DNA of 64,000 nucleotides from positions 62,001 through 126,000 of the forward strand of contig CAAGBT010000088.1 of NCBI GenBank assembly GCA_900768135.1. Reading direction: 5' to 3'. Below the pieces are notes generated by a model. It made no database searches. It worked only from the letters and a program-made list of their open reading frames with translations, and was not told the DNA's origin. A program made the translations under genes and the position numbers. Numbering within the stretch: the first letter of the stretch is position 1; each line of letters starts with the position of its first letter. This DNA is from an uncultured Oscillospiraceae bacterium (GTDB lineage: Bacteria; Bacillota; Clostridia; Oscillospirales; Oscillospiraceae). This document shows positions 7,267 through 14,263 of the stretch, in pieces.

Positions 7267-7692
7267 ATGGCTTATCTTTGGCCGCTCATACTCATCGTCG
7301 TGTCCAACAGCATCTATCATATCTGCGCAAAATCCCTGCCTGCAAAGGCGGACCCGTTCGCCGCGCTGACGGTCACCTACCTGATCGGCGCCGTTTTCTC
7401 CGCCGCGCTGTACTTCCTGCTCAACCGCGGGAGCGCGGACCTTGCGCAGGAATGGAGGAGCCTGAACTGGACGCCCTATGTGCTGGGCTTCATTGTTGTG
7501 GCGATGGAGGCGGGCAATGTGTACGCCTACCGCGCAGGGTGGTCGGTCAATACGCTTCCGGTCGTGCAGGCGGCCTGCGTCGCCGTGCTGCTGCTTGCGC
7601 TGGGCTTTCTGCTCTACCGCGAAGGCGTTACCGCAGGCAAGCTCATCGGGCTGGCGCTCTGCGTTGCAGGGCTGTTTTTTCTCAATAAATGA
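7267..7692 (+). CDS. Small multi-helix transporter of the DMT (EamA/SMR-like) superfamily
   Basis: 141 residues, nearly all membrane: about five hydrophobic helices with short polar links. It has the size of a half EamA or an enlarged SMR protein, and such proteins usually work as dimers. The pattern WSVNTLPVVQAACVAVLLLALGFLLYREGVTAGKLIGLALCVAG (residues about 94-138, residue count approximate) ends with the E-G-(L)-T-x-x-x-x-I-G-x-x-L motif common to DMT exporters. The ATG follows AGGAGGG. Expression is probably gated by the leader terminator just upstream. The substrate is unknown; cationic toxic small molecules or metabolites are typical for the superfamily. Confidence 0.78.
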   Translation: MAYLWPLILIVVSNSIYHICAKSLPAKADPFAALTVTYLIGAVFSAALYFLLNRGSADLAQEWRSLNWTPYVLGFIVVAMEAGNVYAYRAGWSVNTLPVVQAACVAVLLLALGFLLYREGVTAGKLIGLALCVAGLFFLNK

Positions 7693-7693
7693 G

Positions 7694-7722
7694 TTGTGCC
7701 GCGGCTTTTGCCGTGGTATGAT
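7694..7722 (+). promoter_or_regulatory. Promoter of rlmI-like gene
   Basis: -35 TTGTGC (7694-7699), 17-nt spacer, -10 TATGAT (7717-7722) with extended TGG. Confidence 0.6.
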
Positions 7723-7756
7723 GGAAAAAACTGGTTTGAAGAGGGAATTTTGATCG

Positions 7757-8986
7757 ATGAAAGCTGCACGCGAATATCCGCGCGTTCTGGTCACGGCCAA
7801 GGGCGCGCTCTGGATCGAGGCGGGACATCCGTGGGTCTACGACTCCGATGTGGCCGCCGAACCGGACGAATGTGAAAACGGCGCGCTGGTGGACGTACTT
7901 TCGGAAAAAGGGAAGTATCTCGGCACCGGCTTTCTGAGCCGCGCAAGCCGCCTGCGGGTGCGCATCGTTTCGCGCAACGCGAACGACCGCTTCGACGACG
8001 CCTTCTGGCGCCGCCGCATCCGCTACGCCTGGGACTACCGCAAGGCGGTGATGGACGGGCAGACGGACTGCTGCCGCCTGATCTTCGGCGAAGCGGACGG
8101 CTTCCCGGGGCTGACGGTCGATCGGTTTTCAAACCTGCTCGTTACGCAGACGCTCTCGCTCGGCATGGAGCGGATCAAGGAGCAGCTGTTTCCGCTCCTC
8201 GTTTCGGTGCTGGAGGAGGACGTGGAAACGATCGACGGCATCTTTGAGCGCAACGACGCGCCCCTGCGCGAAAAGGAAGGGCTTGCGCAGGGCAAGGGCT
8301 GGTTCCCACTCGCCGGAAGAAGCGCACCCGCAAGCGCTGTAACGGAGATCTGCGAAAACGGCATCTTCTACCGCGTGGATGTGGAAAACGGGCAGAAGAC
8401 CGGCTTCTTCCTCGACCAGAAGTTCAACCGCCTGGCCGTGGCGAAGCTGGCGCGCGGCAGGCGCGTGCTGGACTGCTTCACGCACACCGGCTCCTTCGCG
8501 CTCAACGCCGCACGCGGCGGTGCGGCTCATGTGACGGCGGTGGATGTGTCGAAAAGCGCCGTTGAAATGGCGCGGGCAAACGCCGCGCGCAACGGGCTGG
8601 AGGAGCGCATGGACTTTCTCGCCGCCGATGTGTTCGACCTGCTGCCGCAGCTGGAGGCGGCAGGCGGCAAGCCGTATGATCTTATCATTCTTGACCCGCC
8701 GGCGTTCACCAAATCGCGCCGCACGGCGGACAGCGCCGAAAAGGGCTACAAGGAGATCAACCTGCGCGCGATGCGTCTGCTACCGCGGGGCGGCTATCTT
8801 GCCACCGCCTCGTGCAGCCATTTCATGCCCGCCGCGCGCTTTGAGCGGATGCTGCGCGCCGCAGCGGCGGATGCGGGCGTGGAGCTGCGGCAGATCGAGG
8901 CGCGCACGCAAAGCTGCGACCATCCGATCCTCTGGAACGTGCCGGAGACCGATTACCTCAAATTCTATCTTTTCCAGGTGGTATAA
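7757..8986 (+). CDS. rlmI: 23S rRNA cytosine-C5 methyltransferase, RlmI-like
   Basis: 409 residues. The N-terminal PUA-like domain (about 1-75, GHPWVYDSDV) binds RNA. A linker domain leads to a SAM-dependent methyltransferase with DCFTHTGSFALNAA (motif I). The catalytic region has DPPAFTKS (D313) and the later TASCSHF cysteine loop. This is the RlmI family, which makes m5C in 23S rRNA. It stands alone between its own promoter and a strong terminator. The family is clear; the exact target base is inferred from homologues. Confidence 0.9.
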   Translation: MKAAREYPRVLVTAKGALWIEAGHPWVYDSDVAAEPDECENGALVDVLSEKGKYLGTGFLSRASRLRVRIVSRNANDRFDDAFWRRRIRYAWDYRKAVMDGQTDCCRLIFGEADGFPGLTVDRFSNLLVTQTLSLGMERIKEQLFPLLVSVLEEDVETIDGIFERNDAPLREKEGLAQGKGWFPLAGRSAPASAVTEICENGIFYRVDVENGQKTGFFLDQKFNRLAVAKLARGRRVLDCFTHTGSFALNAARGGAAHVTAVDVSKSAVEMARANAARNGLEERMDFLAADVFDLLPQLEAAGGKPYDLIILDPPAFTKSRRTADSAEKGYKEINLRAMRLLPRGGYLATASCSHFMPAARFERMLRAAAADAGVELRQIEARTQSCDHPILWNVPETDYLKFYLFQVV

Positions 8987-8993
8987 CAAAAAG

Positions 8994-9028
8994 CAGGCGC
9001 CGGTGACGGGCAGTCACCGGCGCCTGTT
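8994..9028. terminator. Bidirectional intrinsic terminator
   Basis: A perfect 14-bp stem (8994-9007 / 9013-9026) with a 5-nt loop and A/T runs on either side, between converging genes. Confidence 0.9.
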
Positions 9029-9033
9029 CATTT

Positions 9034-9477
9034 TCAGCCTTCCAGCAGCTCGCCGTAGCCGGTCAGCGCTTCATCTGCGGCGGCGCGCAGCGCGTCCCAG
9101 CCGGCAGCGTCCGCGCCGCGCACGGCAACGGTGCGGAAGCCCGCCGCCCCTGCGTTTTCAATGGCGCGCAGCGAGCCGGAAAACACCACGGTGTCCGCCT
9201 TCTGCGAGTGCAGGCGCTTCATCGCGCGCTCGAACATCGTGCCGCTGTCCGCCGGGCAGAGCGCCACGCGCTCGGTCAGCACAAAGCGGAAATACGGCGC
9301 AAGCCCCGCGCGCTCCAGCGCCCGCTGCGCGTCTTCGGCGCTTTGCGCCGTCACCGCGCCCATCCATACGCCCTCCATTTTGAACAGCGCCAGCGCCTTG
9401 TCCAGCGCCTCGCACGCCTGTCCCGACGGGGTGAAGAGCGTATCGTCCATGGTAAAGATTGCGCTTTGCAGCCGCAT
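9034..9477 (-). CDS. HAD-like protein lacking the catalytic aspartates
   Basis: 147 residues with the shape of a capless HAD hydrolase: first strand AIFTMDDTLF, motif II threonine (GAVTAQS), a lysine in RAMKRL, and a last strand VVFSGSLRAIENAGAAGF. In active HADs the first motif is D-x-D; here the nucleophile position is T9. The fourth motif, normally GD-x-x-x-D, reads S-G-S-L-R-A. Both losses point to a pseudoenzyme that may bind a ligand or partner rather than hydrolyse phosphate. The start is supported by AGGAGG. It is monocistronic with a good promoter, so it is probably expressed. Confidence 0.75.
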   Translation of the reverse strand: MRLQSAIFTMDDTLFTPSGQACEALDKALALFKMEGVWMGAVTAQSAEDAQRALERAGLAPYFRFVLTERVALCPADSGTMFERAMKRLHSQKADTVVFSGSLRAIENAGAAGFRTVAVRGADAAGWDALRAAADEALTGYGELLEG

Positions 9478-9515
9478 ATCCGGTTCCTCCTGCGTTTGAA
9501 TGTTGTTTTTCTCTT

Positions 9516-9544
9516 ATTATAATGCACTCCGCCGCCATTTGCAA
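9516..9544 (-). promoter_or_regulatory. Promoter of the HAD-like gene
   Basis: -35 TTGCAA (9544-9539), 17-nt spacer, consensus -10 TATAAT (9521-9516). Confidence 0.75.
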
Positions 9545-9710
9545 TCGCGTGGGAAAAGAATATCCTGCACAGTGCGATTCTGCATAAATTTCCGGATGTA
9601 TTCACGGAAAAGGCCGGAAGGCCGGACTTGGCGCGCCGCTTTGTGAAAAATGATGAACAAAAATACAGATCGGGTGCTGAAATTTGGCGCGATTACGTAT
9701 GAATATTCTC
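9545..9710. other. Intergenic stretch without a recognised feature
   Basis: The space between the two divergent promoters. It holds a short AAGGCCGG direct repeat near 9613 but no open frame with a ribosome binding site, hairpin-terminator or RNA gene that I can support. Confidence 0.5.
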
Positions 9711-9739
9711 TTGACTGTGGATTTTTATCGACTTATACT
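9711..9739 (+). promoter_or_regulatory. Strong promoter of the SLH peptidase gene
   Basis: -35 TTGACT (9711-9716), 17-nt spacer, -10 TATACT (9734-9739). The transcript begins about 55 nt before the ATG. Confidence 0.85.
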
Positions 9740-9801
9740 AAGCCTATCAACTTTCCCGCCGCCGTGTGCGGCGGCACAAGACCACTCTGGAGGATGAAAC
9801 C

Positions 9802-12800
9802 ATGAAACATGATCCGCACCCCGTCAGCAAAGCGCTCGCGCTGCTGCTGGTCCTGGTAATGACGCTCTCGCTCGCGGTCACGTCCGCGTCCGCCGTCAGC
9901 TTCCAGGACATGAACCCCAAGGACGATGCGCTGCTGGGAACGAAATTTCCGGTCGATGCAACCCTCACCCTTGTCACCGATGAGGACGGCGAGGACGTGT
10001 CCCTCTCCATTCCCGTGTCCGGCATGACGAAGGATGCGCTCGCCGCAGCCGTCAGCGCCGGTACCGTCTCGCTCGCGCTTGAGCGCGACGATTCCCGCCC
10101 CTACGTCAACGAGGAGCTGTTCCCCTACGCCTACGCGGGCGGCCCGCTCGACGGCTGGATGACCGAGGGCGACGCGCATCAGTTCACGGACATCAAGCTG
10201 ACCGCGAACGAGAAAAACGGCAAGGCCGTCCTCGATGTGAGCTTCCACGTGAACAACTACTTCTATTCTTCGAACTGGTATTTTGACGGCAGCGACTGGC
10301 AGCCTGGCGATCCCGAAGCTGACTACAGCGTGCCGCACACCAACGGCGGCTACTACATCGACCTGTGCGGCTACTTTGATCTCGTCGCCAAAAACAGTGG
10401 CAAGGATCTCGGCTCCGCTTCCGTCAAAGTCGCGCCGTACGAAAACTTCAACACCATGTGGGATATCTACAAGGAACTCGATACGATCGTGGCAAACGGC
10501 GCGAAGAACGGCCTGTATGTTGAAAAGTTCTCCATGGGCCAGTCCACCGCAGGCCGCGATATGCCTTACCTGATCGTGGCTGACAGCAAGGCGAGCGTGA
10601 GCAAGTGGCTCGCCCTGACCGAGCAGGCCGAGAGCGATCCCGATTCCGTACTTGCCCAGATCAAGTCCGGCGCGCTCGACGATGTCCGCGTTCCTGTGAT
10701 GTATTCCAACATCCACTCCAACGAGGTCGCCGCCACCGACGGCGTGCTTGGCTTCGCCAGGATGATCACGAGCGAAAAGACCATCGACTACAAGATGCTC
10801 ACCGGCTTCACTGCTGAGGGCGAAAAGAAGCTTGCCGCTGAGATGGGTCCCGTCGGCGCGGAGGGCAGCGTTGCCATCCCCGACCTCGTTAAGGATAAAG
10901 CCAGCTACCTCGGCTACATCACGGCCGGCAACAACGGCAAGTCCGGCAAGGTCGATCTTGAAAAGTATTACACCGTTGAAAACAAGAGCGTGAACGTCAA
11001 GGGCGAGCTGCTGTCCGATGTGTTCTTCATCCTCGTCCCCGAGGAGAACGTTGACGGCCGCACTTATCTCACGAGACATTCCACCGTCGGCTATGACCTG
11101 AACCGCGACAACTCCTTCCAGACCACAAGCGAGACGGCCAATATGCAGCAGCTCATCGGCACGTACAACCCCATGTCGTTCGCCGAATTCCACGGCCGTG
11201 TTGAGGCCTTCCAGTGCGAGCCCTGCGATCCCCCGCACGAGCCGAACTTTGAGTACGACCTGCTCGCCGAGCACCTCATCACCGGCGGCGAGGCGCTGGG
11301 CATTGCGGCGATTGCCAACAACGACGGCTACAACAGCTATGTCATCCCCCAGCGCGATTACCTGAGCTACACTGGAAACGGCGCCGAGACCTACTGGGAA
11401 GACCCGTGGGACGATATGTCCACGAGCTACACCCCGCAGTTTGCCATGCTGCACGGCACCGTGTCCTACACTGTTGAGCTGCCCGCCTACTGCGACGAGA
11501 CCGCGCAGGCCGTGCAGTACGGTATCCTCGGTCAGGCTGAATATGTCGCCGAAGAAAAGCTTTCTTACCTTGAATCCCAGGTCACCATCTTCCAGCGCGG
11601 CGTGAAGAACCTCAACTCCGATGCGTATGAACTGGTCGGCCAGTGGCTGTGCGACCAGAACGATGTTGAGGGCGCGGAGATGGACGTCTTCCGTCCCGAG
11701 TATAACGGCACGGGGCAGAACGGCAACTTCTATCCCGAGTGCTACATCATCCCGCTCGACGGCAAGAACCAGACCAACCTTCAGGCCGCGGCCGATATGA
11801 TGGAGTGGCTCACGAGAAACGATGTCAAGGTCAACGTGACCGAAAAGGAATTCACCTATGACGGCGTTACCTACCCCGCCGGTACGATGATCGTCCCGAT
11901 GTATCAGGCCAAGCGCTCTGTCGCCAACGGCGCGCTGTACGACGGCACGCTCATCAACGGCTGGACCGTCCTCTACTCCGAGGGTATCACCTCGTTCAAC
12001 GAGACGCGCGGCTTCGACATGGTCACCGTGGCTGAGCCTGCCGCCTACAAGACCATCTCCGCCGTCTGCGGCGACGCGATGGACCACGACGACGCTCTCG
12101 CCTACACCAAGAGCCTGACCTCTTACTTCACCGGCGACAAGAATAAGGACGTCATCATTTCCAACGCCTCTGAAGATTCCACCGCCGCCGTCAACGAACT
12201 GCTCAAGGCCGGAAAGACCGTCGGCATGATCACTTCCGGCGACCACATGGGCGATTTCATCTGCTCCTATGCCGACTATCAGACCGTTGCAGACAAGCAT
12301 CTGCTCTCCGCCGCGGGCGTTGACAAAACGAGCGTGAAGGCGAAGATCATCACCAAGTCCCCGACCGTCTACATCTCCGGTACGCCTGCTGAGAGCAGCA
12401 AGGGCTTTGTCTACACCCCGCAGATCAGCCAGAGCGCCGGCTGGAACTATGATACCGCCGCGATGCACCTCATGGGCTTCACCACGACCTCCGACGTAAC
12501 CAAGGCGGACGCCGCCGCAGGTGCGACGAAGCTCGACGCCGCCGCAAAGACCGCTGTGAAGAACGGCCTGCCGTACATCGGCTACAGCCATTCTGCGGCG
12601 TCTTCCGCCTCCGACCTCATCGCCGGTGTGGAATACACCGAGCTGGACGGCGCGATGGACTGCCTGACCCCCGTTGTTTACCCCAACAAGACCCTTGTGA
12701 ACGCGAGCTACCTTGCCGACGGCGATGGTATCCTCTACGCCTACGGCCTTGGCTACTTCTCCAAGATCCCCGCGTCCGCGACGGTCCTCGTCAAGAGCGA

Positions 12801-13569
12801 CAAGACCAAAGCGCCCACCGAGGGCTTCGTCCCCACGAACACCGCCGAGCGCGCCGCGGGCTTCAAGGCGTACATGAACGGCGGTGTGCAGGGCTTTGCC
12901 TACAAGGAAAACGGCATGAACGTTGTCCTCTTCGCCAACTCCCTGACCAACAAGGTTCACCAGAGAGACGAGTATGCGTACCTCAGCAACTTCCTCTTCT
13001 CCTCCGTCCTGAGCGACAAGAACTATGACGGCTCCGCGCCGCTTCCCTTTACCGACGTCACCGACGACGCCTACTATGCCGACTCCGTCGCCTGGGCGGT
13101 CGAAAACAACGTCACCTCCGGCGCGACCGCCACGACCTTTGTACCGAACGCGAGCTGCACGCGCGGCCAGATGGTCACCTTCCTGTGGAGAGCCGCCGGT
13201 TCCCCGGAACCAAAGTCCACGGACACCGCGTTCACCGACGTCAAGAGCGGCGCGTACTATGAAAAGGCCGTCGCCTGGGCGGTGGAAAACAACGTGACCA
13301 CCGGCACGAGCGCGGCGACCTTCTCCCCCGGCGCGACCGTCACGCGCGGCCAGAGCGTCACGTTCCTGTGGAGAGCGAACGGCAGCGCCGCTGCCGCCGG
13401 CGCGAGCGCTTTCACCGACATCGCCGCGAGCGCGTACTACGCCTCTGCCGTCGCCTGGGCGGTCGAAAACAATGTGACCAACGGCACGGGCGCGGCCACG
13501 TTCTCCCCGAACGCCGACTGCACGCGCGCGCAGATCGTGACCTTCCTTTACAGAAGCATCGTGAAGTGA
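9802..13569 (+). CDS. Secreted M14 zinc carboxypeptidase with three S-layer-homology domains
   Basis: 1255 residues. The start at 9802 follows GGAGG by 8 nt and gives a signal peptide ending in SASA (near residue 35). The M14 domain begins near residue 215 (MWDIYKELDTIV...STAGRD). Zinc ligands are H305 and E308 (IHSNE) and H464 (EFHGR); the general base is E559 (YTVELPAY). A large extra region follows. From F1083 three SLH repeats run to the end (FTDV...Y...AVAWAVENNVT-G...F-P-x-x-x-x-TR-x-Q). SLH domains hold proteins to cell-wall polymers, so this is a wall-displayed peptidase. It has a strong promoter and a 16-bp terminator. Confidence 0.93.
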   Translation: MKHDPHPVSKALALLLVLVMTLSLAVTSASAVSFQDMNPKDDALLGTKFPVDATLTLVTDEDGEDVSLSIPVSGMTKDALAAAVSAGTVSLALERDDSRPYVNEELFPYAYAGGPLDGWMTEGDAHQFTDIKLTANEKNGKAVLDVSFHVNNYFYSSNWYFDGSDWQPGDPEADYSVPHTNGGYYIDLCGYFDLVAKNSGKDLGSASVKVAPYENFNTMWDIYKELDTIVANGAKNGLYVEKFSMGQSTAGRDMPYLIVADSKASVSKWLALTEQAESDPDSVLAQIKSGALDDVRVPVMYSNIHSNEVAATDGVLGFARMITSEKTIDYKMLTGFTAEGEKKLAAEMGPVGAEGSVAIPDLVKDKASYLGYITAGNNGKSGKVDLEKYYTVENKSVNVKGELLSDVFFILVPEENVDGRTYLTRHSTVGYDLNRDNSFQTTSETANMQQLIGTYNPMSFAEFHGRVEAFQCEPCDPPHEPNFEYDLLAEHLITGGEALGIAAIANNDGYNSYVIPQRDYLSYTGNGAETYWEDPWDDMSTSYTPQFAMLHGTVSYTVELPAYCDETAQAVQYGILGQAEYVAEEKLSYLESQVTIFQRGVKNLNSDAYELVGQWLCDQNDVEGAEMDVFRPEYNGTGQNGNFYPECYIIPLDGKNQTNLQAAADMMEWLTRNDVKVNVTEKEFTYDGVTYPAGTMIVPMYQAKRSVANGALYDGTLINGWTVLYSEGITSFNETRGFDMVTVAEPAAYKTISAVCGDAMDHDDALAYTKSLTSYFTGDKNKDVIISNASEDSTAAVNELLKAGKTVGMITSGDHMGDFICSYADYQTVADKHLLSAAGVDKTSVKAKIITKSPTVYISGTPAESSKGFVYTPQISQSAGWNYDTAAMHLMGFTTTSDVTKADAAAGATKLDAAAKTAVKNGLPYIGYSHSAASSASDLIAGVEYTELDGAMDCLTPVVYPNKTLVNASYLADGDGILYAYGLGYFSKIPASATVLVKSDKTKAPTEGFVPTNTAERAAGFKAYMNGGVQGFAYKENGMNVVLFANSLTNKVHQRDEYAYLSNFLFSSVLSDKNYDGSAPLPFTDVTDDAYYADSVAWAVENNVTSGATATTFVPNASCTRGQMVTFLWRAAGSPEPKSTDTAFTDVKSGAYYEKAVAWAVENNVTTGTSAATFSPGATVTRGQSVTFLWRANGSAAAAGASAFTDIAASAYYASAVAWAVENNVTNGTGAATFSPNADCTRAQIVTFLYRSIVK

Positions 13570-13582
13570 TCCGCAGACAATG

Positions 13583-13620
13583 AAAAAAGAGAGATGCCTG
13601 AGGCATCTCTCTTTTTTCTT
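13583..13620. terminator. Perfect 16-bp bidirectional terminator
   Basis: Stem 13583-13598 / 13602-13617, 3-nt loop, A6 before and T6 after. It serves the SLH peptidase gene and the converging queT. Confidence 0.95.
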
Positions 13621-13682
13621 CTTTTTCGCTGCCGGCGCTTCCTTTGCCGCAGTATTTTCGTCTTGTGGAAAAGCGGCGCCGC

Positions 13683-14171
13683 TCAAAGCTTTTCCGCGCG
13701 CTTTTGCAGCAGGCCCAGCAGCGGCAGGCCCATTGCATAGCAGGCGGCGGCTTCGCCCGCGCCCACGGTGAGCGCGTTATAGGCAAAGGCCGGGGCAAAG
13801 GCGCTGCCCGTGCCGGCCTGCTCCCAGGCGATGAGCGCGCCGACCAGCACCGCGTTGCAGACGACCGGCGGCAGCGCCGCCGTCCACTGATTGCGGCAGC
13901 GGGCCGTGAGGAGCGCTGCAAGCAGCGTGGCCGCCGAACCCACGATCAGGTCGAGCGGGCCGTAAGGACTCAGGATGTTGGAAAGCATACAGCCGACGAA
14001 CAGTCCCCACGCCGTTTCCGGCAGCAGGAACGGCAGCACCGTCAGCGCCTCGGAAAAGCGGAGCTGGATGGGGCCAAATGCAAGGTTCAGAACGTTGGAG
14101 AGCATCGTCAGCGCAACGTAGACCGCCGCGATGAGCGCGCAGCGGGTAAGCTTTCTGGTATCAAAGCGCAT
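13683..14171 (-). CDS. queT: QueT-family ECF transporter substrate-binding membrane subunit
   Basis: 162 residues with five to six membrane helices. The N-terminal RFDTRKLTRCALIAAVYVALT, the polar GPIQLRFSEALTVLPFL loop and the SNILSPYGPLDLIVGSAATLLAA segment are typical of QueT, the S component that captures queuosine precursors for energy-coupling-factor importers. The ATG at 14171 (after AAAGGA) gives normal length; the longer frame reads back into ileS. It follows ileS by 92 nt. No preQ1 riboswitch is visible in that gap. The ATPase subunits are not in the window. Confidence 0.87.
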   Translation of the reverse strand: MRFDTRKLTRCALIAAVYVALTMLSNVLNLAFGPIQLRFSEALTVLPFLLPETAWGLFVGCMLSNILSPYGPLDLIVGSAATLLAALLTARCRNQWTAALPPVVCNAVLVGALIAWEQAGTGSAFAPAFAYNALTVGAGEAAACYAMGLPLLGLLQKRAEKL

Positions 14172-14263
14172 GGGTCGGGTTCCTTTCTGAAATAAGGGGG
14201 TGCGGTGGGAAACGAAAAGCATGGCGCGGGCGGCTGTCCGGCCGCCCGCAGGATTGCTCAGGC

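Noticed and set aside
13025..13569. Near-repeated DNA that could be a tandem repeat or recombination array
   Set aside because: It is explained by three SLH domains in the coding frame.
9733..13686. A 1317-codon open frame on the - strand
   Set aside because: It is the antisense shadow of the SLH peptidase gene; it has no plausible start site or domain, and the + strand protein has clear motifs.
14172..14263. Possible preQ1 riboswitch before queT
   Set aside because: The ileS-queT gap holds only a GC-rich hairpin; none of the preQ1-I conserved bases are present.
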